A DNA stretch of 64,000 nt. Origin: Brugia malayi. Lineage: Eukaryota; Nematoda; Chromadorea; Rhabditida; Onchocercidae. Position numbers and translations under genes: made by a program. Shown here one piece after another: positions 27,901 through 40,684 of this stretch. Below the pieces are notes generated by a model that saw nothing but the letters and a program-made list of their open reading frames with translations, had not been told where the DNA came from and searched no databases. Location of the stretch: the NCBI RefSeq assembly GCF_000002995.4, contig NW_025062476.1, forward strand, positions 4,707,001-4,771,000, in the 5' to 3' direction. Position 1 is the stretch's first letter. Every line of letters starts with the position of its first letter.

Positions 27901-30900
27901 TAATCAATATTTGCAGAGGACATAGGCTCAAAATGAAGGAAATTTAGTAATCGTAGGAGGAGAGCCAAGCATGTCATTAGTAAAGCACACTACTACATGC
28001 TAAAAAGTATTTTGTTTTCAAATATACCTTTGTTGATTTCATTAAAAAGACAAATTCTTCTCTAATGCATTATCTCAAATCACAGTTATCACAATTTTGC
28101 TTTTTTTCTTCCATAAGCAATAAGATTGTGTAAAGAAATCATAGCACATGTGATGCAAGAATTTTGATCAACAAAAATTTTTAGTGTGATCAAAATGAAA
28201 TTTTAGTTTTTGTTATTAAACATATTTCACAGAAATATATTTGCTTAGTTATGAGTTCAGTTTTAGAAGATATATCTTTCTAAATTCAAATTTAAGTCAT
28301 AATTAGCACATATTGCATTTGCTAGTGAAGAAATTTTATTCGGAGTGAAAATTTTCGTACCAGGTGGTGATCGACAATATCGAATTCTATTTACGCTTTC
28401 TCTAAATTTTTATGAAATATTTTTGAAGAGAAACGAAAAAAAAAAAAAAAAAAACAGACAGTTTGAAGGATATTATTGGATGTTATATGAGAATGAACTA
28501 ACATTTCATACTCCATTTCTTAGATAGAAAAATGAAGTTCAAATATATTACTTATTTAACGAGCGGTCAGTGTTTTGCTATCAAAGGAATATCGTAGCTA
28601 AAGTAAGAAACACTGGTCGTAGCTTAGAGTAAGAACACAAATAGAAACAAACATAAATCAAAGAAGTAGCAGAAGAAGAGAAATAGAAAAAAAAATGAAA
28701 AGTTTCACTATCTGACAAAAAAAAAAAAGAAAAGAAATATATGTATTAAAAAAAATGTCAAAGCATTGAAATGCTAACAATGTGAACATTTAAGCCTATT
28801 GAATTGAAAAATAAAAAAAAAAAAATAATTGCTTAAGCAATAAGTGGAGTGAAACTACATGATAAATTTGAATATTGGAAAATTCTTTCGCTTAATTTCA
28901 GCACTAAGAATTGTCACAACTGTCACCAATTCAGTGTATCATTGATTAGTGCTACTAATATAATACTATGCTAGACTGATACACTGATCAAACTTCCCAA
29001 ACAAAAACAAAAACAAAAAAAAAAGAAAGGAATGTTACGAGAATAGAGCTGTCAGTATTTTGATTCAATTTCATATCCCAGTAATTAGAATAGCTTAGTA
29101 TTCGTCAAGCAAAATGCACCAATAATTTATCCACAATTTGTTTAAAAAAAAAAGGAAGAAAAATTTTTTTTGAATGTCAATTTGCTTGTGGGAGTTACAA
29201 ATGGAAAAATAAGACAAAATTAATTTAGAAAAGAATATATGAACAAATGAGAAAGCTTATCACATAGTAATCGTTTTATTTTGATTATAGAAGAAAAAAG
29301 AAAAAGAAATATGAAATTTTCAAAATTATTAATAAATGAGAAAAAATAAATTAAAAATTATTAGCACAAGGAAAGTGGTAAAAAAGATTTTTGGAGCTTA
29401 TAGTATTTGAGCGGATAGGAAATAAAATAGAAAACAAACAAAGATTGTTGCTAAATTGAAAGTTAAATTTAGTAGCAAAATATGGAAATACTGTATTACA
29501 AATGTGGAAAACTTTGAAGTAAATTACTGAGAAATATTTTTGATGCAGAAATTAGATAATTAATTAGAACATGTCAGCACATCTTACTTGTTAAATTTGA
29601 CATTACTTAGTTAATCAATAACGAATAATTGATAAAAGTTAGTGGTGATTAAATCTGACATACTGAATACTCTTTATAAATATTAAAGTATGAACAGAAA
29701 ATGAAACTATTTTTACTGCTTTTTACTAGTTTTTTTTTTTTTTTTTTTTTTTGCTATTACTATAGTTCTTACCAAAGTTAAATATAATTTTTTAATAGAT
29801 CTGTGCAATAACATTATTAGATAATATGCATTTACATGAAAAATAAAAGTTTGGCAAACTTTTTGATTCCTTCTTTCATCTATAAGATTAGATATTCCTT
29901 GTTGGAATAATATGATTCGATGGATTGATCTAAATATATATGATATAGTTGAAGTTATTTGGTTCATTCATATACAAATGATTGAAATAAATAAAATATA
30001 GAGAAATGAGTCAACAAGTTTTTTCCTCTCTCTTAATGAGAATATATTTTAGGAAGAAATAATTATGCAATATTTGCTTGTTTTACAGCAAAAAAAAGAA
30101 TGAACAAGCAACATTTATTTCTTGAATTCAACAATATCACAATCCTACATTTTCCTGATTTCATTCAAATCCAATTTTGCTCAGCCATTTTGGCCTAATT
30201 CAATTTTCTTCAATTCGCATTTATTTGAATACTCCTTTTCTTTTTTTCCATATTGATTTGAAGTAAAATAAAATGAAGTTACACTGATTAGATTACACTT
30301 GACATTTTGATCTTCTTTTGTTCTCTTTTTGAATTGAACTAGATAGAATCGATCTGACTTATTTCTCAAAAATATCCGTAGTATTGTTAAATTGAATTGT
30401 GTAGGGTTAAGAGATATTTGAACATTTTTATTTTATTTTATTTTTCCATTTCTCTATTGTTTAGTTCTCCCTTTTTCATTCGCCTTGTTTTTCTTGTCCG
30501 TATAACACTAATCCTTTTTTTTTTTTTAATCTTATAGCATTTATTAAATTTTCATCCTTCGTAAGAATTTATTTACGAAATCGGAAAATTCATCTTTTTG
30601 CTAAATATGCAAAACAAATTATCAGCATTTCATGAAGTGTAAAAGTTTTGTTCTGCACTTAAATTTTGCCCCTAAAATTAAACAAAGTAGCATCAAAGCA
30701 TTTATCTATCCAAAGAGGATTCCATTAAAAAAAAGAAAAAAAAAGACTTGCATCAAAAAAAAAAAAAAAATAGATGAAATCATCTGAATTTATATTAAAG
30801 AATTTACTAAAAATTAAAAATAGAAAGATTAGTATTACTAAAATGCTTACCTACCCACTCATATTCCATTTTAACAATGGAATTTTCTAACTACACCATG

Positions 30901-31290
30901 AAATATCATTCTTTCCTCACTTCCCAATATGATAGATATATTCGCTGTCTGTTTTAATAAATATTTTAGCTGTTTATTGATAAATGAACAGTGTAGTGAC
31001 CTGATTCAAAGAACCCATCCCAGTAGATTTAAGTTGTTAAACAATGCCGAAAATTCAATTGCAAATTTTCTACTTTTTATGCATACTACGTTATAAACAC
31101 TTCATGTACTTCTTAAGGCTAAATAAAAAGCAATATTTACAATCAACCATATTATCATGAAAAGTAGTATCATTTAAATATGATCAACAATACTTACAAA
31201 AAGATGGATTTTTGATGGTAATAAAAAATCATGAGATCAAACTACTTAGTAATCTCTTGCATTTTTGTTTGTGCCCTATTTTACTTCAGT

Positions 31291-31552
31291 ATGAACGAAA
31301 GTTTCAAAATCGGAGATCCATATATCCATATATATATTAGAATTTTATGAACGAAAGTTTCAAAATCGGAGATCCATATATCCATATATATATTAGAATT
31401 TTATGAACGAAAGTTTCAAAATCGGAGATCCATATATCCATATATATATTAGAATTTTATGAACGAAAGTTTCAAAATCGGAGATCCATATATCTATATA
31501 TATATTAGAATTTTATGAACGAAAGTTTCAAAATCGGAGATCCATATATTAG
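31291..31552. repeat. 56-bp tandem repeat, about 4.6 copies
   Basis: Units start at 31291, 31347, 31403, 31459 and 31515, the last being partial. Each opens ATGAACGAAAGTTTCAAAAT, followed by CGGAGATCC and an AT-rich tail (CATATATATATTAG). Copies are almost identical; one has CTATATAT for CCATATAT. The unit length equals that of the array at 16533, but the sequences are unrelated. Confidence 0.95.
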
Positions 31553-32591
31553 AATCCTCTCAGATGTTGTAAAAAATAAAATAAAATAAAACAACTTGAA
31601 GCTAATCACACAAAGGTATAATTCGACGTGAACTGGTAACTTGGACAAAATCTTCTCAAATAAATTGGTCGTTAACTTATACTAACTGAAAGGAACCGAA
31701 ATAATTCTGGGATAACCCATCCAACCGTATCCTTGCCCGTGATTCAATATAACGGTGAGCAACGATAGTGAAAACACACATCAGGAAGATATTAAATTTT
31801 TTCTAGAAGATTATATTCAACCACTCTATTAGACTTGATATTGAAAAGTATTACACTGCAAATGAAGAGATGTTGGCTGAACCAGCACTAGTGATGCACT
31901 GTAAATTTAATTAAAGGCAACACTAAGAGGATACATCGGTTCTTCTCCCAGCATTTTTTTTAGGTCGAAAAAAGATATTAAAAATGGCCAGTGCTTGTTA
32001 TTAAGGCTCAGACAGGACTCTCTCTACACTCTTCTTTGGAAGAATTAATAAAAAAATGTGATAAGTCTATATTCTTCTCAAAAAACCTCATTATGTGGCG
32101 TTTTAGTAACAAATTACAAGTTTTATTCGTAACATGTATTACAAGTTAATCATTTGATTACATTCAGCGAAACAACCAGGAAAATGAAGGAACCGTCCTT
32201 TAAAAATCATCTTCTGTACAAAATAAAATGTACTTACTTAAAAGAAGTAATGAATTAAAAATTAACAACAAAACATTTAGATCTGAAACGAAAAATAACC
32301 GCAAAATTTAGCAAACAGAAAAGAAGCAAAGTTCCACATTATTTACTAAAATCTGCAACATACAAAGCACCCAGAAGTAGGCAATTACAAAACTATTCCA
32401 AAAATTTTTGTAACTCGACAATGCCTAAGCTGTAAATATAAATAGTAAATAATGACTGGCAATCTATCAAAGTTATTCTTCAAAATTTCTCCATCAAGAT
32501 TTAATTCTAAAAAGCTTTATTTCCACCATAAAAGCATAACTTTCTCGTAGTGAGAATGATTAAATATGTATGCATTGCAATTCAGATAAGC
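31553..32591 (-). other. Downstream of GOT1; possible unassigned exon near 31.66-31.81 kb
   Basis: The stretch is mostly without recognisable genes. On the minus strand around 31810-31665 an acceptor-like CTTCTAG leads into an open frame with a hydrophobic start (IFLMCVFTIVAH) and a basic end (RYIESRARIRLDG), stopping at a good donor (TTA|GTATAAG). This looks like an exon of a membrane protein, but I could not connect it to partner exons or a family. Confidence 0.25.
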
Positions 32592-34015
32592 CTAAACTGG
32601 ATATCGACTTTCAGGTGCTAAACGATCCAAAATCTGTAAACGCTTACTTGAATAAAAAATCAAGAAAAAAAAAACTTCCTGCATTCATTTCAGCTCACAT
32701 TATAATGATTAAGAATAAAAAATGAAGAATGAAGGTTCAATGTCAATATATATATATATATATATATATAATGAAACTTTACATTTTGATTTCACAATTC
32801 ACAGACAAAACCAGGGTAGTATGACGGTATTTCTCAACACAATTAGCAAAATAAAACTGCTTGGTTATTCTAGGAAAAAAAAAAGTATGTTACCTGTGAT
32901 ATTCCTGGTAAACATAAAAAACTACCAACAATAGGAACCTGTCGAAGAAAATTTGTAGCAACGGGCAGAAAACCACTGAAATCAGCATTAATTTGTTTGT
33001 ATCTTGAATATAGAAAATCGTACCTTGATCTTGAACATATATATATTTTTATCTCGAATATAGAAAAATTTTCGGTATATAAAGAAATGGGATATGAGAA
33101 AAAAGTAATCCTGAGTTTTTGAATTAATACAACATATAAGCGCGAATCACTTGTGGAAAAAAGTAATACTCATGAAATAAACAGATGGAGATTAATTCCA
33201 TAAGAAATCGAATGAAATTTGCCAAAAAAAGGAACTTGCCCAAACAAAAGAAAAAAGCCCCAAATTTCAGCAACGATTCCCAATAACGGCCAACCGATTA
33301 ATACAACGATAATACCACCAAGAAATAATGAAGATGCTTTGACTTTATGCCTTTGAAAAAAGAATGCCACTGTACGTTGGATTCCTATTACCAGTACTAA
33401 CCCGCTTATAAATAATAGCTGAAATGACATGAAAAAGTAAGTTAATCATATTGAAATTTTATGCTTCATTGAAATGATTCGAAATAAGTGAACTAACATT
33501 TCCAATAGCGAGTAGTGCTCCATCCAAAAAGAGAATAATACCTAGTGTGAAGAATGTGACGCCAAATAATGTCAATCCAATACCAATTTCTGAAATTACT
33601 AACTGAATAAAAAATTGAAATTACTAAAAAAATTGGGAAATGAAAAAAAAAAAAAAAAAAAAAACTACATCTTATATTTTCTTTATATGAATCTTATATT
33701 TTAAAATATTCACTAGAAAAATGCTACGTGCTTTTCTCTTTGCACTAAATTAAATTAGGAAACTCATTTGAAAAGAGGTAATCTGATGAATAGTCACACA
33801 CGAGATTACTTAGTGTTTCAAGTTAGCTTCATGCCAACACAAACTTGCTACTGATGTGTCATAATTGTAGAAAGAATGTTACAATTGAAATTTATCTTAA
33901 CTGTTAGTAATACTGTTAACAGATTATGCTTAAAAAACTACGTGAAGTAAAGAAACAAAAAAAGTGTGAGAAATGTAACAAACGTACGTTTCGTGCTACT
34001 TAATTCAAAATTCAT
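32592..34015 (-). CDS. got1: Golgi transport protein GOT1 (vesicle transport, four membrane spans)
   Basis: Five exons: 34015-34000, 33589-33498, 33418-33240, 32975-32894 and 32633-32592, giving 136 residues (human GOT1B about 138). GOT1 is a small four-pass protein of ER/early Golgi membranes needed for vesicle traffic to the Golgi. Recognised segments are [10 protein letters not shown] at the N-terminus, [53 protein letters not shown] and LPGI. The start is a 16-base first exon (MNFEL) whose leftover A completes the conserved Lys of KIG. The third intron has a GC donor (TTTGG|GCAAGT); phase and the conserved F-G-G-F junction require it. It is head-to-head with the TCP11 gene, 0.78 kb apart. 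Family assignment is secure. Confidence 0.92.
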
Positions 34016-34797
34016 TACTGCCGGGGCGACCAGTTGCCTCACTTCAGTTTGTCAAGAGATAAGTGTCCCTTATCACTTTGATAATCAAATCAGTTCAGTT
34101 GCCGAACCTTCCGAAAACACCCCAAACCTACGTCACAAACCAACCCCATACGCTCATCCAGCACTTCATTCTCAAACTTTTAACGCGTCCCATTTCATCA
34201 AATTGGGAAGCTTTTTAGAAAAATGCTGAGGTATTGTAGGTGTCCACCCCAATTTTATGGGAATGCACAGAGGGATCTCGGGAAAAATTTTGAGATTCGT
34301 TGAAAGAGAAATGTTTCAGTTTATGAAATTTGTAAGACTCAAAATAAGTATAAACAAACAGAAAACTGTATGTGATTAAATTTGTAATTGTGCCAAGAGA
34401 TCTTATTTTCTTTGTCACTGTTTTGTCGTTTTTTTTTTTTTCTTTTTTTTCTTGTATAATATAAATGAAGAAATTTTAGAAAGTGGACAGTTTCTTTAAG
34501 GGACGGTAACTTTTCTTTGTATTAATCATTTTAATTTCATTAGACTTACAACTATAAATCTGTGTTTGTCTTTTCAAATGCTTCCTTTTAGTTTGTCTCA
34601 TTTCTATAGTTTTTTTTTTTCTCAAATTTATTCCTTCCTCTTCGGATTTCCGTTTTCCATTTGACTCTCAGCTTTTAATCCGTATGAAGTCTGGTAAAAT
34701 TTCTTTAAATTATATATGCGGAACCGCGTCTTGAAAAATCAGATTTTGCTTGGAATTATCAGTGTTTTGAGGAATTTCTCGAAGGATTCCTTGAAGA
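34016..34797. promoter_or_regulatory. Shared divergent promoter region of GOT1 and TCP11-like gene
   Basis: This 0.78 kb lies between two start codons pointing away from each other. Its first 190 bases are clearly richer in G+C than the rest. An 87-codon plus-strand frame (33966-34229) overlaps the GOT1 first exon in antisense and shows no family features; I treat it as chance. No specific factor site is claimed. Confidence 0.4.
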
Positions 34798-37700
34798 ATG
34801 TTAAATGAGGATGAAGAGAAAGAAACTGAAACAAATAAATCAACAAATGAAGACTCGAAAGGAGAATCTGCTGCTGTTCTAGTAAAGGATGTCCCCAGTT
34901 CAAATAGTACTGCTACTAAGCGAAAAAGAAGCGATCTTAGCATTTCCACTGCCAGCACTGCTGAGTTACCAACGTGGGTAGCTGGTAAGACTATTCTGTG
35001 ATATTTAGTATTTATTATGGTAACTTTTTCATTTTAAAGAGGAGAGAATTAAGCTGATAAGAGATTATTCTCATTTTGAGCGATTGTGGAATAAGAGATT
35101 TTAAATTTGTTTTATTATGAAATCTGAAAATTAAAGTCTAAATATATCCTTCGAGCTACTTGTAATGGACAAGTCATAGTTAAAGCGATAACATTTTAAC
35201 ACTTACCTTTAAGGAAAAGGAATAGGATCATTTTATATATCTTTTTCAAATGTCTTTATCGAGTGTATTCTTTTTGCAGGTACTTCACCAGCGAAATTTG
35301 TGAGTATGGATGACTTGATGAAGATGTCAGAAGCATTGGAGAATATGGCACTGGTACATGAAATTGCGGTTAATCCCGAGTTTGTTATCGAGAAAAACCC
35401 AGCAAATCAAATAGAGCAAATGGTGGAAGATTGTATGAAAAAAGCTTACTGGGATAAACTGCGTGAAGACCTTACTCGCATACCGCCAGATTACTCTTGC
35501 GCCCTGACTTTGCTTGATGATATCAAAAAGGTTATTTCCATATGTATATATGCAACTGTAGGTGTACTCCATGAAGGGCAAAAAAACGGAATGGTAATAT
35601 TTATGCTGTTAATCATAGCATAATATTTTGATAAATCTTAAGGTCATAATTATTTATGTCAGAAATTATCAAAAAAAAAGGTTCTATTTGATTCAAAGGC
35701 GGCAATTTAAAAAATCCATGCGTTTGTTTCAAATGTGAATTTTTTTTAATTGCTCTTCGGCTGTATTTTATATTTTATGTTACAGATGATGTTAGATTTG
35801 CTGACACAACACCATGTTCGTTTGCGTTCCGAAATAGAATGTATACTGGATACTGATTTATTAAAGCAACAAGCTGAAAATAAGTGTTTGGACGTGCGTC
35901 AATTATTTGAAAGTATTGTTGAGCTCTTGAGTAGGCTTTGTGCACCAGCAAGAGACAAAATGGTGAATGATTTGCGTGAGAAGACAGATAATGTAGATAT
36001 GTTAAGGCAAGTTCATTTCTAAAATGTAAGTTTGCTTGATATCAAATGCCAGAGTATAAATATATGTGGATCTTTAGAGGTGTATGTGAACTTCTGGATT
36101 TAATGAAATTGGATATGGCCAACTTTTTTGTACAAATTAATCGCTCTGCTGTTGAAAAGCATTCAGCTGAATACGAAAGAAAGCAATTTATGAAGCTACT
36201 GGACAAAAGTCCAGGTTCGTAGCATTCACGAAGTTTTTTTTTCTCTGAAAGATACAGAAAGATAAAAGTACTGTTGAAATTTACGCTTATTCCTCTTGTT
36301 CATTATTTTTGTATGCGCACAGGATTTAAAAGATTAGTGATGTGTCATTCTTTTTCTTACAGATATAATTTTGTGATTTTAGAATTGGAATTGTCAACGA
36401 TGAAATGGTTGTATAGACATATAAGTATGAACAGTACAGATGCACCATCAGCCAAGAAAAGTTTTGAAGTAAATCTTGTACTTGATCTCTTCCATTTGTG
36501 TGATTTCCTCTTCTTTTTCACTTTCTGCAAGTTCCATTTTTTTTCTTTCTTTTTTTTTTTTTTGAATACTCATCAGTTTAGTTTTGCAGGACTTGAATAA
36601 CAGTGAAGTGAATGGTATAGTAAGTAGTGCGTATATGGAATTGTTAGAATGGGATTGTCAAAATGCCTACCCTGAAACCCTCAAGGTATCGTTCCTCTTT
36701 ACACATAATTCGTTATTCAAATGATATCGATCAACTTTCTTAGAGTTGTGATAATTGAACCATTTGTTAGAATAAAAAAAAATAGTAATAATAATTCCTT
36801 TTCAATTACGTTATACTTCATAAATATATCAAGCCCGATATATAAAAGTACAGATTAATTAATAAAACGATCGACAAAGAAATTGTCAAAATTGTTTATT
36901 TGTTTGAAGAAAAAACAACAAAACTACATCAGAACTTTACTTAACAATGATAACATTTAAACCATCCTCTCACAAACCTTCTTATAATTCTGCATTTAAT
37001 GTTTTTAGTTTCGTGCCAATTTTTCTGGAGTAAATATAAATTACAGCAATCTTTAGATGGTGATATATATATTTATTTATTTATTTAACAATTTTAGTAA
37101 TATCGATTTTATTAAGCAATTAACTAATCATAAGTTTAGTAAATTTAAAATATTATGTCAGCACTTTCAACTCTGTAAAGGATAGTGGATTGTTTCTCTT
37201 GTTCATTATTTTAGTAAGTGTTTTGGTTTGATGGCGTTTCAGATCGATCGCTTACGACTGGAATCTATAGCTACGAAATATTTGCAGTTAATCATATGTA
37301 CCAGTTGTGTACTGGTTTCTTGCAATCTTGCTGGAAAGGACGTAGCTCAAATTAAAGATTTCAAGACAAATTTAAAAAACGACGTGATTGTAATTACTGA
37401 TAATATCGTTGAAAGGTTAATTTTAATGTCCTCATTTCTTTTTCGAAGTTTGCTGTTTATTTATCGAAATTTCAATTTCATTTTTACAACTTGAAGATTT
37501 TTTAGTAATATAGTGGATCATCTTGAAGCAGTATCTGTTCTTTGTAATAACAGAATATCAAAGTGTTGCGAAACATTAAACATTAACTGGACTAAGGAAA
37601 AATCCATTGAATTGGGAGAACAAATTTTGCAAATTAGGGATCATGCAAATCATGTCCGGAAACTTATTCGTAAGTTCATTCTAATTTTTTTTACTCTTGA

Positions 37701-38020
37701 ATTCTTGATTTCAGTTGTATTTGCCAAACTTAATACTGTCAATAATCTCTGATTTCCATTGTCCTTTATATTTTCATATGACTGAGAGTTCATTATTCAA
37801 TTAAAACTTTTTTGCTGTAGGTGACAGGATGCACAACTTCATTCTTTCAATTACCTCAAATCGAGTACCGTCCTATCAGCAGCGATTTCCACCCGGTTTA
37901 TCAGTAGTACATGTGGAACTTTCAGCCCTTACTGCACGTTTTGCACGCATTGTAAATCATAATAGAGAAACTTTTGGTCCATATTATGGCCAATTAATTA
38001 AAAGATTGATGAATAACTAA
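34798..38020 (+). CDS. T-complex protein 11 (TCP11) domain protein, TCP11L1-like
   Basis: Nine exons: 34798-34984, 35280-35530, 35786-36006, 36078-36214, 36383-36468, 36590-36685, 37243-37415, 37506-37669 and 37821-38020, giving 504 residues, close to human TCP11L1 (about 509). A Ser/Glu-rich head of about 60 residues is followed by the TCP11 domain. Signature pieces are SPAKFVSMDDLM, NMALVHEIAVN, DCMKKAYWDKL, RLRSEIECILD, DLLKQQAEN, LSRLCAPARD, ELLDLMKLDMANF and EYERKQF. TCP11 is a mammalian sperm protein; the molecular role of the L1 branch is not well defined, so I give none. All junctions are in phase. Intron 3 uses a GC donor (TTAAG|GCAAGT), which rebuilds the LR-G-CELLDLMK reading. The ATG at 34798 is the first in frame, but a short upstream leader exon is possible. 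Confidence 0.93.
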
Positions 38021-38656
38021 ATGCTTTCACTGGTAATGAAATAACACTATTACCACCTCATCTTTAAATTCCGGTATTCTTGTGTTTTTTTTTTTTTTTT
38101 TCTTTTTTAATGTTTGATAAATGATCGTGAGAATGCAGTACAGGAATATTATTAAAAAAAAAAAAGGATTCAGGTGAAGTAAACATCAAATCTATTAGAA
38201 ATAAAGGGGACATTCAGATTTACATACAACATGATGGTTGTTTTCTGAACTTTAGAGTGGAAGGTATCATATCACTTTACTTCTATTAACTTATATATAA
38301 AGAATTCGTCTCTGTTGCTAGAATATTTTCTTTTCTTAGAACTTGATTTAGCTGTTTTTTCTCTTCTCACAAAGACTGGAATATGTCCTTTTTCCAAAAT
38401 ATATAGCTCTAATTATTGTTTTAAATTGTAGGAAAGAGTTGAGTTATCAACATGGGGAATGTTATGCTTAAAAGGTTCCTTTAAAAAGAACAATGTTATT
38501 TAAAAGAAGATTAGGAGCTATGGGAGGGAAAGAGCTGTGAAATGATGTATTCCCTTGGGAATAGCGCGAAAGCAGCGAAGTTTGTCAGCCCACTAATCCA
38601 TTAAATTTGTCCGTTTTTCAAATTTGGTGTTATTTTGGGAAGAGTCCTAGGAAACG
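38021..38656. other. Intergenic, no gene seen
   Basis: This follows the TCP11-like stop. It contains poly(T) and poly(A) tracts and no convincing frame. It presumably holds the 3' UTR of the upstream gene and the promoter of the next. Confidence 0.6.
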
Positions 38657-40684
38657 ATGGCTTTCTACTTTGCTTTGATGAATATTTCCAATGCTAGCTT
38701 TGATAAGTCAACAAAACGTCGCTCATCGTCCCTATCACGTAATCATCGCCAGATACAGCGATCTGATCGGCGACGTTGCACAATCATCTCTAATCATGCT
38801 GATGCTTTCTTCAAGTGAATTAAATTCCAGTTATCACATGCAAATGTTTTTTTGAAATTAATCGATTCTAAATTTTCAATCCGAACTTTTGGGTGGGAAA
38901 AATTTATCCATGTACTGTGTAATGTATTCTTTCACTTTCGATTTTTTGGAAATAATGAATTTCTTTTTCTTGAAATCAATTACTGGAAGTCGCGTGATCT
39001 AATAAATCTTAATCTTAATCATCCTAACGATGGAATTAAGTTCTCTTTGTAAAGATCGATATCTTAGTAATGCAAATCTTTTATTATCTACTCTATAATT
39101 CACTCTATTTATACTTGTGTGGTTTAAGAAAGGAGGAATCATTACCTCAAAATTACCGAAGCCGATGTGAATCTCATGAAGTTCAAAAGATCTCAAAACT
39201 AAGGAATGATATTCAAGAGAAAAAAGTGACGTTCGAGAAAAGAGAATCCGAGAAACCAACAATCAAAATAAATAACTTTATAAGGAGTCACGCTTTTTTA
39301 GGTAATATATTTTTCGATTATAATTATGTTGATCTAAAAAATTTTGGTGTGTTTTAATTTAACTTTTTTTTTTGATTTTTTTTTTTTACTTTAGTAACCG
39401 AACAATTGTGCTTTATAGCTATAACTTTAAAGTTAGGCCTAAAACTTATAGGTCAAACTCCTTATATTATGGAATATTAAAATGATTAAATCTAATTATG
39501 TCTTTCTGTAAAGCTATAAAGAAAATTGTTTTGAATAAATGAAATAAAGTGCTGAGGATGTTCAAGAAGGCAAGTACCAAGCTCGGCAATTTTCAGACAT
39601 TCAACCATTTGTTATGAAGTTTTAATCTTCATATTTTAAAAATGAAATAATGATTTAATTGTATAATAAATAAATTTTAATGATTTACTCAATTTTGATT
39701 CTCAAAAACATCAAAAGACCAATACGATTTACAAGGAGAAAACTATTGCTTTAGATGCGGAATGCTTTGTAACGACATTTTATAATGCAGATGTTGAGTG
39801 CAAGCAGCACAGTGTTGTAAAGAATTCGTTATCGATCCGGAAGATACCTTCATATGGCGATGTAATAGGTAGTAAGTTAACACTTCGAATAAATATGTAG
39901 GAATGTGAGTAAATGTATGAAATTAAATGAATTGATTGAACCTAAATTTCAGATGCTCAGTTATTAAAAACGAAAAGATCAAATTCCAAGCAGGAAGAAA
40001 AAGTGAACGAGGTTCGAAATGCATTAGTTGAGTTTTTATATATTACAAAATAGCCATTACTTGTTTGTAAATATAAACAGTATTTAAGAGAAATTCGTTC
40101 TAGGGATATCCTCTCGGCCTATCAGCTTATTTTAACCGCGTTCAACACGTGAACGATCGAGGCATTGTATCTAGTATCGTACAGAATGCTACTAATGAAT
40201 TAATCGAACAGAAATTAGTCTTATCAGCACCTCCAAGGTTTTCTTTGTTTATCATCTTACTAACTGATGAAATTAATAACCAATGAAGTAAATCCTAAAG
40301 AATATTTGAATTGCTAATCTAATAATCACCAAAACATCCCGTCGGATATATTATTTGTGTCCGTGACTTATGGCGTTTATTGAATGTGGAAGAAACTTGC
40401 CGAAATTTCCATTATATATGTTTAAGAGAAGATTTAGTGATAAAATTTCGAATATTTTCAGAAGACGGAATTTTTGGAAATGTGCCACCCTCTCACGACG
40501 ACGAAGTGCCAGCGACAATCATCCAAAGTATATGTCGTCTTACTTCAATTCCGGATTTCATTTTGTGGAAAATGAATCCAAGGCATTGGAGAGTAACTGT
40601 AATGAAGCTGTTTCAACTGATGAGAATTATATCTTTTCATCTTATATTTATTCGAGAAGATTACCGCTTACAGATGATTCTTGA
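38657..40684 (+). CDS. Unrecognised basic, Ser/Arg/Asn-rich protein (hypothetical)
   Basis: I built a seven-exon model: 38657-38814, 39129-39301, 39557-39618, 39718-39868, 39953-40011, 40104-40237 and 40462-40684. All phases are consistent and it encodes 319 residues. I do not recognise a family. The protein is charged and probably disordered: a basic patch STKRRSSSLSRNHR near residue 19, a Lys/Glu segment (RNDIQEKKVTFEKRESEK), a more ordered stretch (GYPLGLSAYFNRVQHVNDRG) and a final Arg/Ser-rich tail (RRRNFWKC...LSRRRSASD). There is no signal peptide or clear membrane span. Exons 3 and 4 are the weak points: their acceptors (GCTGAG, CAAAAG) lack a pyrimidine tract, so the gene might be split or end differently. 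The last exon is also open in a second frame over more than 300 bases, discussed under findings. Confidence 0.6.

Larger units (their letters stand above)
20240..31290. other. Gene-poor 11 kb, AT-rich
   Basis: I find no exon I can defend. The stretch holds (ATT)n at 21311-21338, (CT)n at 24744-24772, an AAATG array at 24879-24903 and many A/T homopolymers. Open frames here are short, Phe/Lys/Ile-rich by-products of base composition. Upstream PDE3 exons for an N-terminal membrane region could hide here but were not recognised. Confidence 0.5.

Noticed and set aside
33966..34229. 87-codon plus-strand frame near the GOT1 start
   Set aside because: It overlaps the GOT1 first exon in antisense and the divergent promoter; it has no family features and its openness follows from local composition.
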